Source: Chitinophaga deserti (lineage in GTDB: Bacteria > Bacteroidota > Bacteroidia > Chitinophagales > Chitinophagaceae). Taken from it: a DNA stretch of 64,000 nt. The translations under genes and the position numbers were made by a program. Location of the stretch: contig NZ_QFFK01000004.1 of the NCBI RefSeq assembly GCF_003149455.1, positions 310,001 to 374,000 on the forward strand. The letters run 5' to 3'. The notes under the pieces are model-generated. The model was not told the DNA's origin and did not search any database. It saw only the letters and a program-made list of their open reading frames with translations. Shown here in pieces: positions 9,222-15,823 of the stretch. The stretch's first letter is position 1, and each line of letters begins with the position of its first letter.

Positions 9222-9638
9222 TTAAAACTGTTCGCCCCACTCGTGATCAAAGAGCTTGCAAAGGATGGCTTCGCGGCGGCGGTAAGATTTACGTATTTCT
9301 TCTGCTATATTTTCTTCTTCCATTTCTTCTTCACTCACAAAATACACGGCTTCTTCCGGTGGTTCATTATCCGTGGCAATGAGGGAATACCAGAACTCTT
9401 CCTGCAGCGATTCTATCTTGTATAACGCATAACCGTACACGCTGAGGGCCTGGCCAATGTAATCCATGGCATCTTCCTGGTCATCGCCATCCCGCATTTC
9501 TGCGAGTTGTTCCATTTCGGCGGAAGCGAGTATATCCATATCGGGGTATACCTGTTGGAGGCGGTAGAGTACTTCCGACGCGTTTTCCTTCCAGGGTGCG
9601 GCGGCGATGGGCAGGTTCGACAGATTGATTTCCCGCAT
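9222..9638 (-). CDS. Acidic hypothetical protein
   Basis: 138 residues, strongly acidic (EEEMEEENIAEE stretch) and predicted mostly helical, with no signal peptide or membrane segment. I do not recognise a family. The start MREINLSNLPIAAAPW has no in-frame alternative nearby. It precedes the VOC gene with a 16-base gap. It resembles small cytosolic Bacteroidota proteins of unknown function. Confidence 0.7.
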   Translation of the reverse strand: MREINLSNLPIAAAPWKENASEVLYRLQQVYPDMDILASAEMEQLAEMRDGDDQEDAMDYIGQALSVYGYALYKIESLQEEFWYSLIATDNEPPEEAVYFVSEEEMEEENIAEEIRKSYRRREAILCKLFDHEWGEQF

Positions 9639-9700
9639 AAAACCGGTTTAGTGAGATGGTAAAGGTAAGATGAGCGGGGATAATGGCCAAAGCGGCTTTT

Positions 9701-10600
9701 TTACAGCACGGCGTTTATGGCAAACAGGCGGCTGTCGCCCGCATCATTGTCTGCCACCAGGTGCAGGAGCAGTCCTTCCGGCCGCACTTTCTCGAGGCAG
9801 ATCCCTTCTATCTTCTGCCCGGCGAATACGGGGGATACGGATGGCAGGTTGATCATTTCATCGGGTGTTACCGTTTCTTCCCGGAGCTTTTTACTGTAAT
9901 CGCGGATGCAGGCCAGGTAGCTGTCGCCGATGATACCGTCGTCGTAAGTACTGGCAGTGGCTTCGGTGGTGAACGTCATGAGCAGGAGGTCGCGGCTGGG
10001 GATATAGCAGAGGTCAGACACGCCGCAGAAGCCCCGGCTGTTTTCAGGGAGGGTAACCTGTTGGAAATGGGGGAGATCCGCACCTGCAGGGTTCCAGCAA
10101 TCGGCCCTGGCTATCACTAAAGTGTTGTGGGGCATACCATGATGCCCGCGGTTTGCCAGGATGAGGCGGTTACCTGCCATGGCAGCCCCTTCGATATTGA
10201 TCTCGGGAAGCTTCTGGGAAAGCAGGTCCAGGAAATCATCGGCATAGCGGGTATATACGATAGAAGTGTCGCTGTTCCGGAAGGGCAGTGGCACGAGTAT
10301 GATCTGCTTCCGGGTGGGCAGGCTGGCGGAGCCGAAGGCAGCCAGGTACAGGGCCTGTTTGTGCTTCATCACCACAGCCGATTCCAGGTCGGCCTTTTCA
10401 GGTTTGGGAATGCGGTACTGGGGATGTTTGAACAGGGTAACGGATCCGGCTGCACGGTACTGCGCATCGAGGATACGCATTTCGCGGGCATCGTCGCCCA
10501 CTACATACAGGCGCCCGTCGGTAAAGGCAAGCGCTGAGCCGGATGGGAAATCCGTCAACTGCAGTTCGCGGAGAAGGGATATTGCGGGCTGGATTAGCAT
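9701..10600 (-). CDS. Unknown protein with beta-propeller-like repeats
   Basis: 299 residues with no signal peptide. Five or so repeating units of the form small-residue turn followed by a hydrophobic strand can be seen: SGSALAFTDGRLYVVG, ESAVVMKHKQALYLAA, EGAAMAGNRLILANRG, CGVSDLCYIPSRDLLLMTF and EGICLEKVRPEGLLLHLV. This spacing suggests a beta-propeller, perhaps the Bacteroidota DUF6929 group (from memory, not checked). No catalytic motif is evident. It is preceded by yjbQ with a 15-base gap and probably shares its transcript. Confidence 0.7.
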   Translation of the reverse strand: MLIQPAISLLRELQLTDFPSGSALAFTDGRLYVVGDDAREMRILDAQYRAAGSVTLFKHPQYRIPKPEKADLESAVVMKHKQALYLAAFGSASLPTRKQIILVPLPFRNSDTSIVYTRYADDFLDLLSQKLPEINIEGAAMAGNRLILANRGHHGMPHNTLVIARADCWNPAGADLPHFQQVTLPENSRGFCGVSDLCYIPSRDLLLMTFTTEATASTYDDGIIGDSYLACIRDYSKKLREETVTPDEMINLPSVSPVFAGQKIEGICLEKVRPEGLLLHLVADNDAGDSRLFAINAVL

Positions 10601-10615
10601 ATCTGTAAATATACA

Positions 10616-11038
10616 TTATTCACCCCAGAGGGTGATGACTAAGCTGCGCGGACCGCCACTATCCCGGTGTTCACAAAGATATATGCCCTGCCAGGTGCCA
10701 AGGGCGGGCTGTCCGTTACGTACGGGGAGCATCACGGAACTGCCCAGCAGCGCCGCTTTCAGATGGGCGGGCATATCGTCGGAGCCTTCGTAGTCGTGCT
10801 CGTAATCCGGATCGTTTTCGGGAACGGCTTTGTTGAAAAACATCTCAAAATCGCGGCGCACCGTAGGGTCAGCGTTTTCATTGACGGTCAATGAGGCGGA
10901 AGTATGCTGGATAAATACCTGCAGCATACCGGTTTTGATCTGACGGATAGCGGGGATTGCCCGCAATACTTCTTCTGTGATGAGATGAAATCCCCTGCGT
11001 TTACCCGGCAACCGCAGCATTTCCTGGTACATCTTCAT
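10616..11038 (-). CDS. yjbQ: YjbQ/UPF0047 family protein
   Basis: 140 residues, the normal family length. The diagnostic blocks are FIQHTSASLTVNENADP near the middle, EGSDDMPAHLKAALLGSS, and the C-terminal GTWQGIYLCEHRDSGGPRS with conserved His and Arg. Members have been reported to have weak thiamin-phosphate synthase activity, but the cellular role is unsettled. It is the first gene of a probable two-gene unit with the propeller-like gene. A sequence close to a -7 box (CCAAGATA on the plus strand, 11064-11071) lies about 25 bases upstream. Confidence 0.92.
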   Translation of the reverse strand: MKMYQEMLRLPGKRRGFHLITEEVLRAIPAIRQIKTGMLQVFIQHTSASLTVNENADPTVRRDFEMFFNKAVPENDPDYEHDYEGSDDMPAHLKAALLGSSVMLPVRNGQPALGTWQGIYLCEHRDSGGPRSLVITLWGE

Positions 11039-11088
11039 GGATAGGCAGCATTTGTGTGAAAGCCCAAGATAGGCAATGTGGCCGGGAT

Positions 11089-11826
11089 TCAGTAACGCGG
11101 CCCGCCTATTTGTAACTCCACCACATTCAGCATAAAGGAATTTACAGGGGCAACAAATTCGTTGGAGATGATTTTGGGCTGGTGGGGTTTCTGCCAGACT
11201 AGCCGGTATTCTGCCGTGTATTCCCCTTCATATTGCGGGAATTTAGCGATAAGGATATCACGGGGGTGAAGATAATTATGGGGAGCTCCGGTGCCGCAAT
11301 ACGAATTCCAGCCGGAGGGCTTTTCCAGCTGTATCCATTCATTCTTTCCATTCCGTATTTCCAGCCACATGTATTTCAGGAAATTATGACTGCCGAGGTA
11401 AATGGCAGAATCAGAAATATTTTGCAATGTAACCATCATGGCACGGTACGGCACTATAGAATCTGTGATGCGGTATGGTCCTGCAGTGTCATGATTCAAA
11501 CTAAAATGTTCTATTTGAATTTGTGTAGCGGCGGTATCTACCCGGATGGTCATTTCATTTCCTCCGAAGGTACGGGCAACGCAACAGGAATGTGTGTCAC
11601 GGATATTGTACCTGCGGAGTGGCTTGCCAATGGCAATACGCCCTGTATCCGGACCGATGTAACAGATATAGTAACCTGCTTCTGCATCAAATGGCATGTA
11701 TCGCTCCGGCCGCGTCAGCATCGTATCTGTTACCGTATATCCATGGCCGTTTTTGACTTTTATCTGAAAGGAAGGCTGGCAGGAAATAAAATAAATGAAG
11801 CTCAGGAATAGAAGGGCACGTTGCAT
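11089..11826 (-). CDS. Hypothetical lipoprotein
   Basis: 245 residues from the ATG at 11826 (MQRALLFLSFIYFISCQPS). The alternative start at 11904 adds 26 residues in front of the signal peptide and is rejected. FISC is a lipobox with Cys16 as the lipidated residue. The mature part is beta-rich (YTVTDTM, MTIRVDTAATQIQIEHFSL, GEYTAEYRLVWQKP), compatible with an immunoglobulin-like envelope protein. No known family recognised. Confidence 0.75.
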   Translation of the reverse strand: MQRALLFLSFIYFISCQPSFQIKVKNGHGYTVTDTMLTRPERYMPFDAEAGYYICYIGPDTGRIAIGKPLRRYNIRDTHSCCVARTFGGNEMTIRVDTAATQIQIEHFSLNHDTAGPYRITDSIVPYRAMMVTLQNISDSAIYLGSHNFLKYMWLEIRNGKNEWIQLEKPSGWNSYCGTGAPHNYLHPRDILIAKFPQYEGEYTAEYRLVWQKPHQPKIISNEFVAPVNSFMLNVVELQIGGPRY

Positions 11827-11918
11827 GGCTGGATTTTCCTGATGATGCAAACGTGCCTCACTTCCATAAATCCTCGCTGGCAATATGTTGGCATCGTGGC
11901 CCATTTTCGACCCCGGTA

Positions 11919-12008
11919 CAGTCCCGGAAATGGGCCTGTGAAGTTGCAGGCTGTAAAATCGTGCAGGGAAAATGGTACACTCTCAACGTAAACCAGTCCC
12001 GGAAATGG
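11919..12008. repeat. 15-bp direct repeat, copies 75 bp apart
   Basis: CAGTCCCGGAAATGG occurs at 11919-11933 and again at 11994-12008, with weaker similarity continuing a few bases downstream (GCCTGTGAA against CCCCGTAAA). Confidence 0.7.
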
Positions 12009-12351
12009 CCCCGTAAAAACGCATTATTCATCCTAAAACCCCACTTTCTGTATCCGTTTACTATCCCCACAATACAAAATCCTTCAATTAAGGGCCATAA
12101 AGCCGCTTAAATGGGGTGGATGTTAATCTGGCCTGAAAGATGATAAAGAGACCGGAAAAAGAGCGCTTAAGTGCTATTGAGGCATATTGGCCATAAGGTG
12201 CAGTGAGGCCGGGAGGGATATGGCGGATGGGAGACGGAAACGGGATAAGCATATACGCTGGTTTTCTCCCCATTCAGTAAGGGCTATAACGCCAGAGTTG
12301 CCACGCAGTTATTCCGCGTCTCCTTCAGCACTAAGGCAGGGCTCCGGTACA

Positions 12352-12384
12352 GTTACTTCACGTTTACTTCAGGTATACTTCAGG
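12352..12384. repeat. 11-bp-period repeat array, locus 1 (3 units)
   Basis: Three consecutive 11-bp units sharing TACTTCA: GTTACTTCACG (12352-12362), TTTACTTCAGG (12363-12373), TATACTTCAGG (12374-12384). A further CCTTCA at 12322 is in phase. GGTAC and GTACC flank the array. Confidence 0.7.
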
Positions 12385-12475
12385 GATGATGTACCAGGTA
12401 TGTACTTTTTAGGCATTTTGCATTTTTACAGGGGGCTCGAAATTTACCTGGCTCATTTTCGGGCCGCGGTTAATT

Positions 12476-13306
12476 TCAGGCCTGAACAGCCCTCACTTCT
12501 TTATCCAGCCCAATGCCTAAACGGATCGCACTTTCCACCGCATTGTAATGATTCTCTTTATTGAAAAGTGAGAAAGGTTTCTTCGGAAAGAGGCCCGGCT
12601 GCGCGAGGAACCTTGGCTGCGTACCCCGGTGTTTCTGCGCGGCATGCACAAGGAAGGGATGGCAGAGATACACCGTACCTGCTTCCCCGGTAGCCAATGC
12701 CTGCGGCCGGTGGGCGGTATGACTCACTTTCTCTGCGATCTGCAGCGCGGTAAGCCCCTTGTCTCCATGCGGCCGCAGCATCTTAGCCACATCCAGGTGC
12801 GATCCTGCACGGAGGCGGGTAGGCGCATCGTTTTCTCCTATATCGGAAAAAAGGAAAAGCATCAGCAGCGCACGGCCTTTGGAATGGAGGTTAGAACGCC
12901 ATTTGAAGTAATTCCCCGGGTCTTTGGCGGCTTCATATCCGGGAAAGCTCACATCCACATGCCATCCGTCGTCCCCCGTATCTTCATTACCGGGAAACCG
13001 GATAGGGAAGGTGCCCACACTCTGGCGCGGCGCCCAGCGTTCGGGCCCTACCAGCTGGTCGAATGCGGCATGAAGTACAGGTGTATTGGCGGCTTTCACG
13101 AATGGTTCCTGCGTATGTTCTCCCAGCCATACAACAGGGGCCTTCCAGTCGGAAGGAGCATCGGGCCGGAGGTTCATCTCCTTCCACAGAATATCCTGCG
13201 CTTCCAGCGCCAGCTCGCGGGGGAATGCGTTACTGAGGCGAACGTAGCCTTCCGTAATGAATTGCCGGATATCGGCGTCCGATAAGGGAAGATTGGGTTG
13301 CTGCAT
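12476..13306 (-). CDS. Phytanoyl-CoA dioxygenase (PhyH)-family protein
   Basis: 276 residues from the ATG at 13306 (MQQPNLPLSD); a start 10 codons upstream is possible but less typical. The Fe(II)/2-oxoglutarate motif is visible: HVD in GWHVDVSFPG (H116, D118 in this numbering) and a distal His in CHPFLVHAAQKHRG (H216 or H221). The family hydroxylates small molecules in the cytoplasm; the substrate is unknown. It follows GrpB with a gap of about 60 bases, possibly the last gene of an HxlR-GrpB-PhyH unit. Confidence 0.88.
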   Translation of the reverse strand: MQQPNLPLSDADIRQFITEGYVRLSNAFPRELALEAQDILWKEMNLRPDAPSDWKAPVVWLGEHTQEPFVKAANTPVLHAAFDQLVGPERWAPRQSVGTFPIRFPGNEDTGDDGWHVDVSFPGYEAAKDPGNYFKWRSNLHSKGRALLMLFLFSDIGENDAPTRLRAGSHLDVAKMLRPHGDKGLTALQIAEKVSHTAHRPQALATGEAGTVYLCHPFLVHAAQKHRGTQPRFLAQPGLFPKKPFSLFNKENHYNAVESAIRLGIGLDKEVRAVQA

Positions 13307-13369
13307 ATGGCATGGTTTATATTCTAATTTACGCATTTGCTGCTAAGGGAACAACTATAGCGTGGGTTT

Positions 13370-13951
13370 TCAGCCTTTCCACCATGCGAGCGCATGCTGT
13401 TCGGCCGCTTTCACGAAATCATCTTTGGCGGCATTGTATTCATTGGTATCCCCGTATTCCCGGGTAGCTAATTCGATCTTTAATGCGGCATATGCCTCTG
13501 CCATGGCAGCATGCGAACGGAGATAATCCCTCAGCGCCACGTGCCTTTTCCAGTGATAGGTATGCCGCACCATCACATGGATATTAACGAGTGAAGGTAT
13601 CGGCCCGCCGGTAACAAAAGGGTCGCCGATGTCAATAAGGGAAGGCGGTGTTTCGCCCGGAGGCATGCCCAGCTGCGCAAAGAAGCGTCGGTAGGGCATG
13701 GATGGTTCGTATTTGCGGAAGTAAGTGTAACCGCGGTTCGTTATCGGCTCAATGGTTTTATCCAGCAGCTCGTCGGATGCAACGCCTACCAGTATATCGA
13801 TCACCGGTTTGGCGGCAAGCCCGGGTACAGAGGTGCTGCCGATGTGGTCTATTACGGGAAACAAATGCCCGATCGCTTCCGACAGCACGCGCTGGTGCTC
13901 CGCAAAGCTATCCGGCCAAAGGGGATCGTATGGAACGATAAGGACCTTCAT
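13370..13951 (-). CDS. GrpB (UPF0157) family protein
   Basis: 193 residues with the family opening VLIVPYDPLWPDSFAEH, the nucleotidyltransferase-like core HIGSTSVPGLAAKPVIDILVG (residues about 36-56) and the downstream HVMVRHTYHWKRHVALRDYL. GrpB proteins adopt a nucleotidyltransferase fold and are often fused to or beside CoaE or acetyltransferases; the activity is unproven. It starts 3 bases after the hxlR stop, indicating translational coupling. Confidence 0.92.
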   Translation of the reverse strand: MKVLIVPYDPLWPDSFAEHQRVLSEAIGHLFPVIDHIGSTSVPGLAAKPVIDILVGVASDELLDKTIEPITNRGYTYFRKYEPSMPYRRFFAQLGMPPGETPPSLIDIGDPFVTGGPIPSLVNIHVMVRHTYHWKRHVALRDYLRSHAAMAEAYAALKIELATREYGDTNEYNAAKDDFVKAAEQHALAWWKG

Positions 13952-13954
13952 GTA

Positions 13955-14329
13955 TCAGCTGTTTTCAGCATCTTCGGCGATCATGGCAGCATACACTTCC
14001 TGCACATATTCCTTGTTGGCATTACCCCACTGATCCATAGCCGCAATCAGCGGAAGGGCAGATTCGCCTAAAGGCGTCAGGAAGTATTCCGCTTTCAGGG
14101 GGAAGCTGCCGGTGGTTTCTTTGCGGATCACCTGCAGGGCTTCCAGCTCGCGCAGGTGCATTTGTATTACGCGGGAAGGAGCTTCGGGGATTTCGCGCTG
14201 CAGTCCGCTGGGCCGGCGGATGCCTCGGGCAATACTGTCTATTATGCAGGCACGCCATTTACCGCCCAGTATTTTATTCGCCACATTAATACCGCAATCC
14301 AGGTTCTCGGAAATCTTCTTTTCGTACAT
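13955..14329 (-). CDS. HxlR-family winged-helix regulator
   Basis: 124 residues with the HxlR layout: Cys12 in NLDCGINVANKILGGKWRACII, the helix-turn-helix region GIRRPSGLQREIPEAPSRVIQMHLRELEA and the wing YFLTPLGESALPLIAAMDQWG. The family senses redox or electrophilic stress, often through the N-terminal Cys, and usually controls a divergent gene. Here the divergent neighbour is an NAD(P)-binding reductase 151 bases away, with a candidate operator between them. Confidence 0.93.
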   Translation of the reverse strand: MYEKKISENLDCGINVANKILGGKWRACIIDSIARGIRRPSGLQREIPEAPSRVIQMHLRELEALQVIRKETTGSFPLKAEYFLTPLGESALPLIAAMDQWGNANKEYVQEVYAAMIAEDAENS

Positions 14330-14389
14330 ATACGCTGCTTTCCTGAAAGGTAAGAATTTTCCTGCTGAACAGGGTTTGCCCCGGGCGTA

Positions 14390-14409
14390 TAGGGAACTTT
14401 TTCTCCCTA
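14390..14409. promoter_or_regulatory. Candidate HxlR operator
   Basis: TAGGGA-N8-TCCCTA is a perfect inverted repeat in the divergent promoter region. A second TTTTCTCCCT copy follows at about 14417. It lies roughly 20-40 bases upstream of the rightward -33 element. Confidence 0.45.
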
Positions 14410-14428
14410 CCGAATCTTTTCTCCCTTA

Positions 14429-14459
14429 TTGTTCAGGCTTCAGTTTCACAGCACCTTTG
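14429..14459 (+). promoter_or_regulatory. Promoter of the NAD(P)-binding reductase
   Basis: TTG (14429-14431), 20 bases, then CACCTTTG (14452-14459), a 7/8 match to the TAnnTTTG-type element with start of transcription expected near 14466, 15 bases before the ATG. Confidence 0.5.
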
Positions 14460-14480
14460 TTCCATCAAAAACAACGAAAA

Positions 14481-15359
14481 ATGAAACAGAATGCAAATAA
14501 GGCCGCAGCAGTGCTGGGTCTCGGTATGATGGGCGCCACACTGGCAAAATTGCTCCTTGAAAGCGGATATGATGTAACGGTTTGGAACCGCAGCGCGGAT
14601 AAATCTGCTCCGCTGGCTGCACTCGGTGCAAAGGTGGCGCCTTCTCCGGCAGATGCCGTAAACGCCGCAAGTGTGATCGTAATGTGTGTGCATGATTATG
14701 CCGCCGCTAACGCCATCCTTTCGCAAACGGAAAAAGCCTACTGGAAAGGCAAAGTATTCGTTCAGCTCACCAGTGGCAGCCCTGCCGAAGCAGACCTGGC
14801 CGAACAATGGACGGAAGCCCTTGGCGCCGGATACCTCGATGGTGCCATTCAGGCCGCTCCCCAGCAGATGGGCCGTCCGGATACCCCTATCTTCATATCC
14901 GGTAAAGCCGCAGCATGGGAGCAGGCGCTGCCCGTTCTCAAAGTATTCGCCGGCGCACCGGAATGGCTGGGTATCTCCGCCGGACTCGCATCTTCTGTAG
15001 ACCTTGCCACCCTGTCGGGCATCTACGGCACGCTGATGGGCTTCTTCCACGGGGCACGAATCATGGAAAATGCCGGTTACCCGGTAGATAAATATGCCAC
15101 GCTGCTTACGGGCATCCTCAGCACCTTCGGAGACTTTATCAATTATGAAGGACAGCTCGTTCACGAAAACCGCTTCACCAAAAGTGAAAGCCCCATGAGC
15201 ATTTCGGTAGACGCGTCTGCGAGGATATTGCAGCAGGCAAAAGATGCAGGCATCAACCGTTCGTTCCCCGAATACCTGGCTGGCATGTTCAGGCAGGCTG
15301 CCGATAAAGGACTGGCTAACGAAGAACTGTCTGCCATGATCAAAGTGCTGCGTGGATAA
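14481..15359 (+). CDS. NAD(P)-dependent oxidoreductase, 6-phosphogluconate/imine-reductase type
   Basis: 292 residues from ATG 14481 (MKQNANKAAAVLGLGMMG); the open frame extends further upstream but that part overlaps the divergent regulator. Rossmann motif GLGMMG (about 13-18) and the beta-2 end WNRSADKS, suggesting NADP preference. The C-terminal all-helical half contains the DLATLSGIYGTLMGFFHGA helix typical of beta-hydroxyacid dehydrogenase/imine reductase relatives. The catalytic Lys of the hydroxyacid dehydrogenases (G-x-x-x-K-x-x-N) is not present in usual form, as in imine-reductase-like members. Probably controlled by the divergent HxlR regulator. Confidence 0.88.
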   Translation: MKQNANKAAAVLGLGMMGATLAKLLLESGYDVTVWNRSADKSAPLAALGAKVAPSPADAVNAASVIVMCVHDYAAANAILSQTEKAYWKGKVFVQLTSGSPAEADLAEQWTEALGAGYLDGAIQAAPQQMGRPDTPIFISGKAAAWEQALPVLKVFAGAPEWLGISAGLASSVDLATLSGIYGTLMGFFHGARIMENAGYPVDKYATLLTGILSTFGDFINYEGQLVHENRFTKSESPMSISVDASARILQQAKDAGINRSFPEYLAGMFRQAADKGLANEELSAMIKVLRG

Positions 15360-15381
15360 GCAGTTTGTTAAAACAAGATTG

Positions 15382-15408
15382 AAGCCTGTGCCATGCACGG
15401 GCTTTTTT
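15382..15408 (+). terminator. Intrinsic terminator of the oxidoreductase gene
   Basis: AAGCCTGTGC (15382-15391), loop CAT, GCACGGGCTT (15395-15404) with one G-T pair, then a run of T to 15408. Confidence 0.85.
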
Positions 15409-15737
15409 CTGTCATGAATTTACTGTCCGGCTATCTCAATTTATCTTGAAGCAGGGTGTTCCGCTTATTTATAGGAAACCTCAAATACCGCTCATCTATA
15501 AATTCCCCGGCAGGCACAATTAGATTCCTTCCGGTCGGTTTACCTGGTTTTACTTCTTTGAACGGTATGTGCCAACCGGGATATCAGTCATTTAATATGT
15601 TGATTTTTAACACTGAAATGGAAGAAAATGCCGCTGAAATGATAATATCCGATTCCGGGCCGGTAATCCCTGATAATGAAGCGGGTATTAGAAAAGGGAG
15701 GATCGGATGTCCGAAAATGGACGTTTTGAAATAAATG

Positions 15738-15749
15738 GTAAGCGCTTAC
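15738..15749. promoter_or_regulatory. 12-bp palindrome, candidate operator
   Basis: GTAAGCGCTTAC is a perfect palindrome whose end is 6 bases upstream of the -7 box of the receptor gene, overlapping where RNA polymerase would bind; a repressor site is likely. Confidence 0.5.
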
Positions 15750-15755
15750 GTAAAA

Positions 15756-15763
15756 TACGTTTG
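15756..15763 (+). promoter_or_regulatory. -7 box of the outer-membrane receptor gene
   Basis: TACGTTTG matches TAnnTTTG about 60 bases before the ATG at 15824. The -33 region is poor (AATG at the expected spacing), suggesting need for an activator. Confidence 0.5.
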
Positions 15764-15823
15764 CGGGAAAGTGAATTTGGTTGATTTTCGCGGAACATCA
15801 TTATCCAATAATTACTACCCCCA

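Larger units (their letters stand above)
11827..12475. other. Large intergenic region with short repeats
   Basis: About 650 bases with no convincing gene; the short frames on both strands have no start context. It contains a 15-bp direct repeat (11919-11933 and 11994-12008, 75 bp apart) and an 11-bp-period array at 12352-12384, both listed separately. Confidence 0.5.
15360..15823. other. Intergenic region upstream of the outer-membrane receptor gene
   Basis: About 460 bases. It holds a terminator (15382-15408), a 12-bp palindrome and a -7 box before the next gene. A plus-strand frame of 92 codons (15456-15734) has no recognisable product and is not called. Confidence 0.5.

Noticed and set aside
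11853..12110. Frames on both strands in the 11.8-12.4 kb gap
   Set aside because: Repeated QSRKW-like segments only reflect the 15-bp direct repeat in the DNA; no coding signal.
14433..15398. 321-codon minus-strand frame
   Set aside because: Antisense to the NAD(P)-binding reductase, which has a clear Rossmann motif and promoter.
15456..15734. 92-codon plus-strand frame in an intergenic region
   Set aside because: No start context, family or codon-usage support; region contains promoter elements instead.
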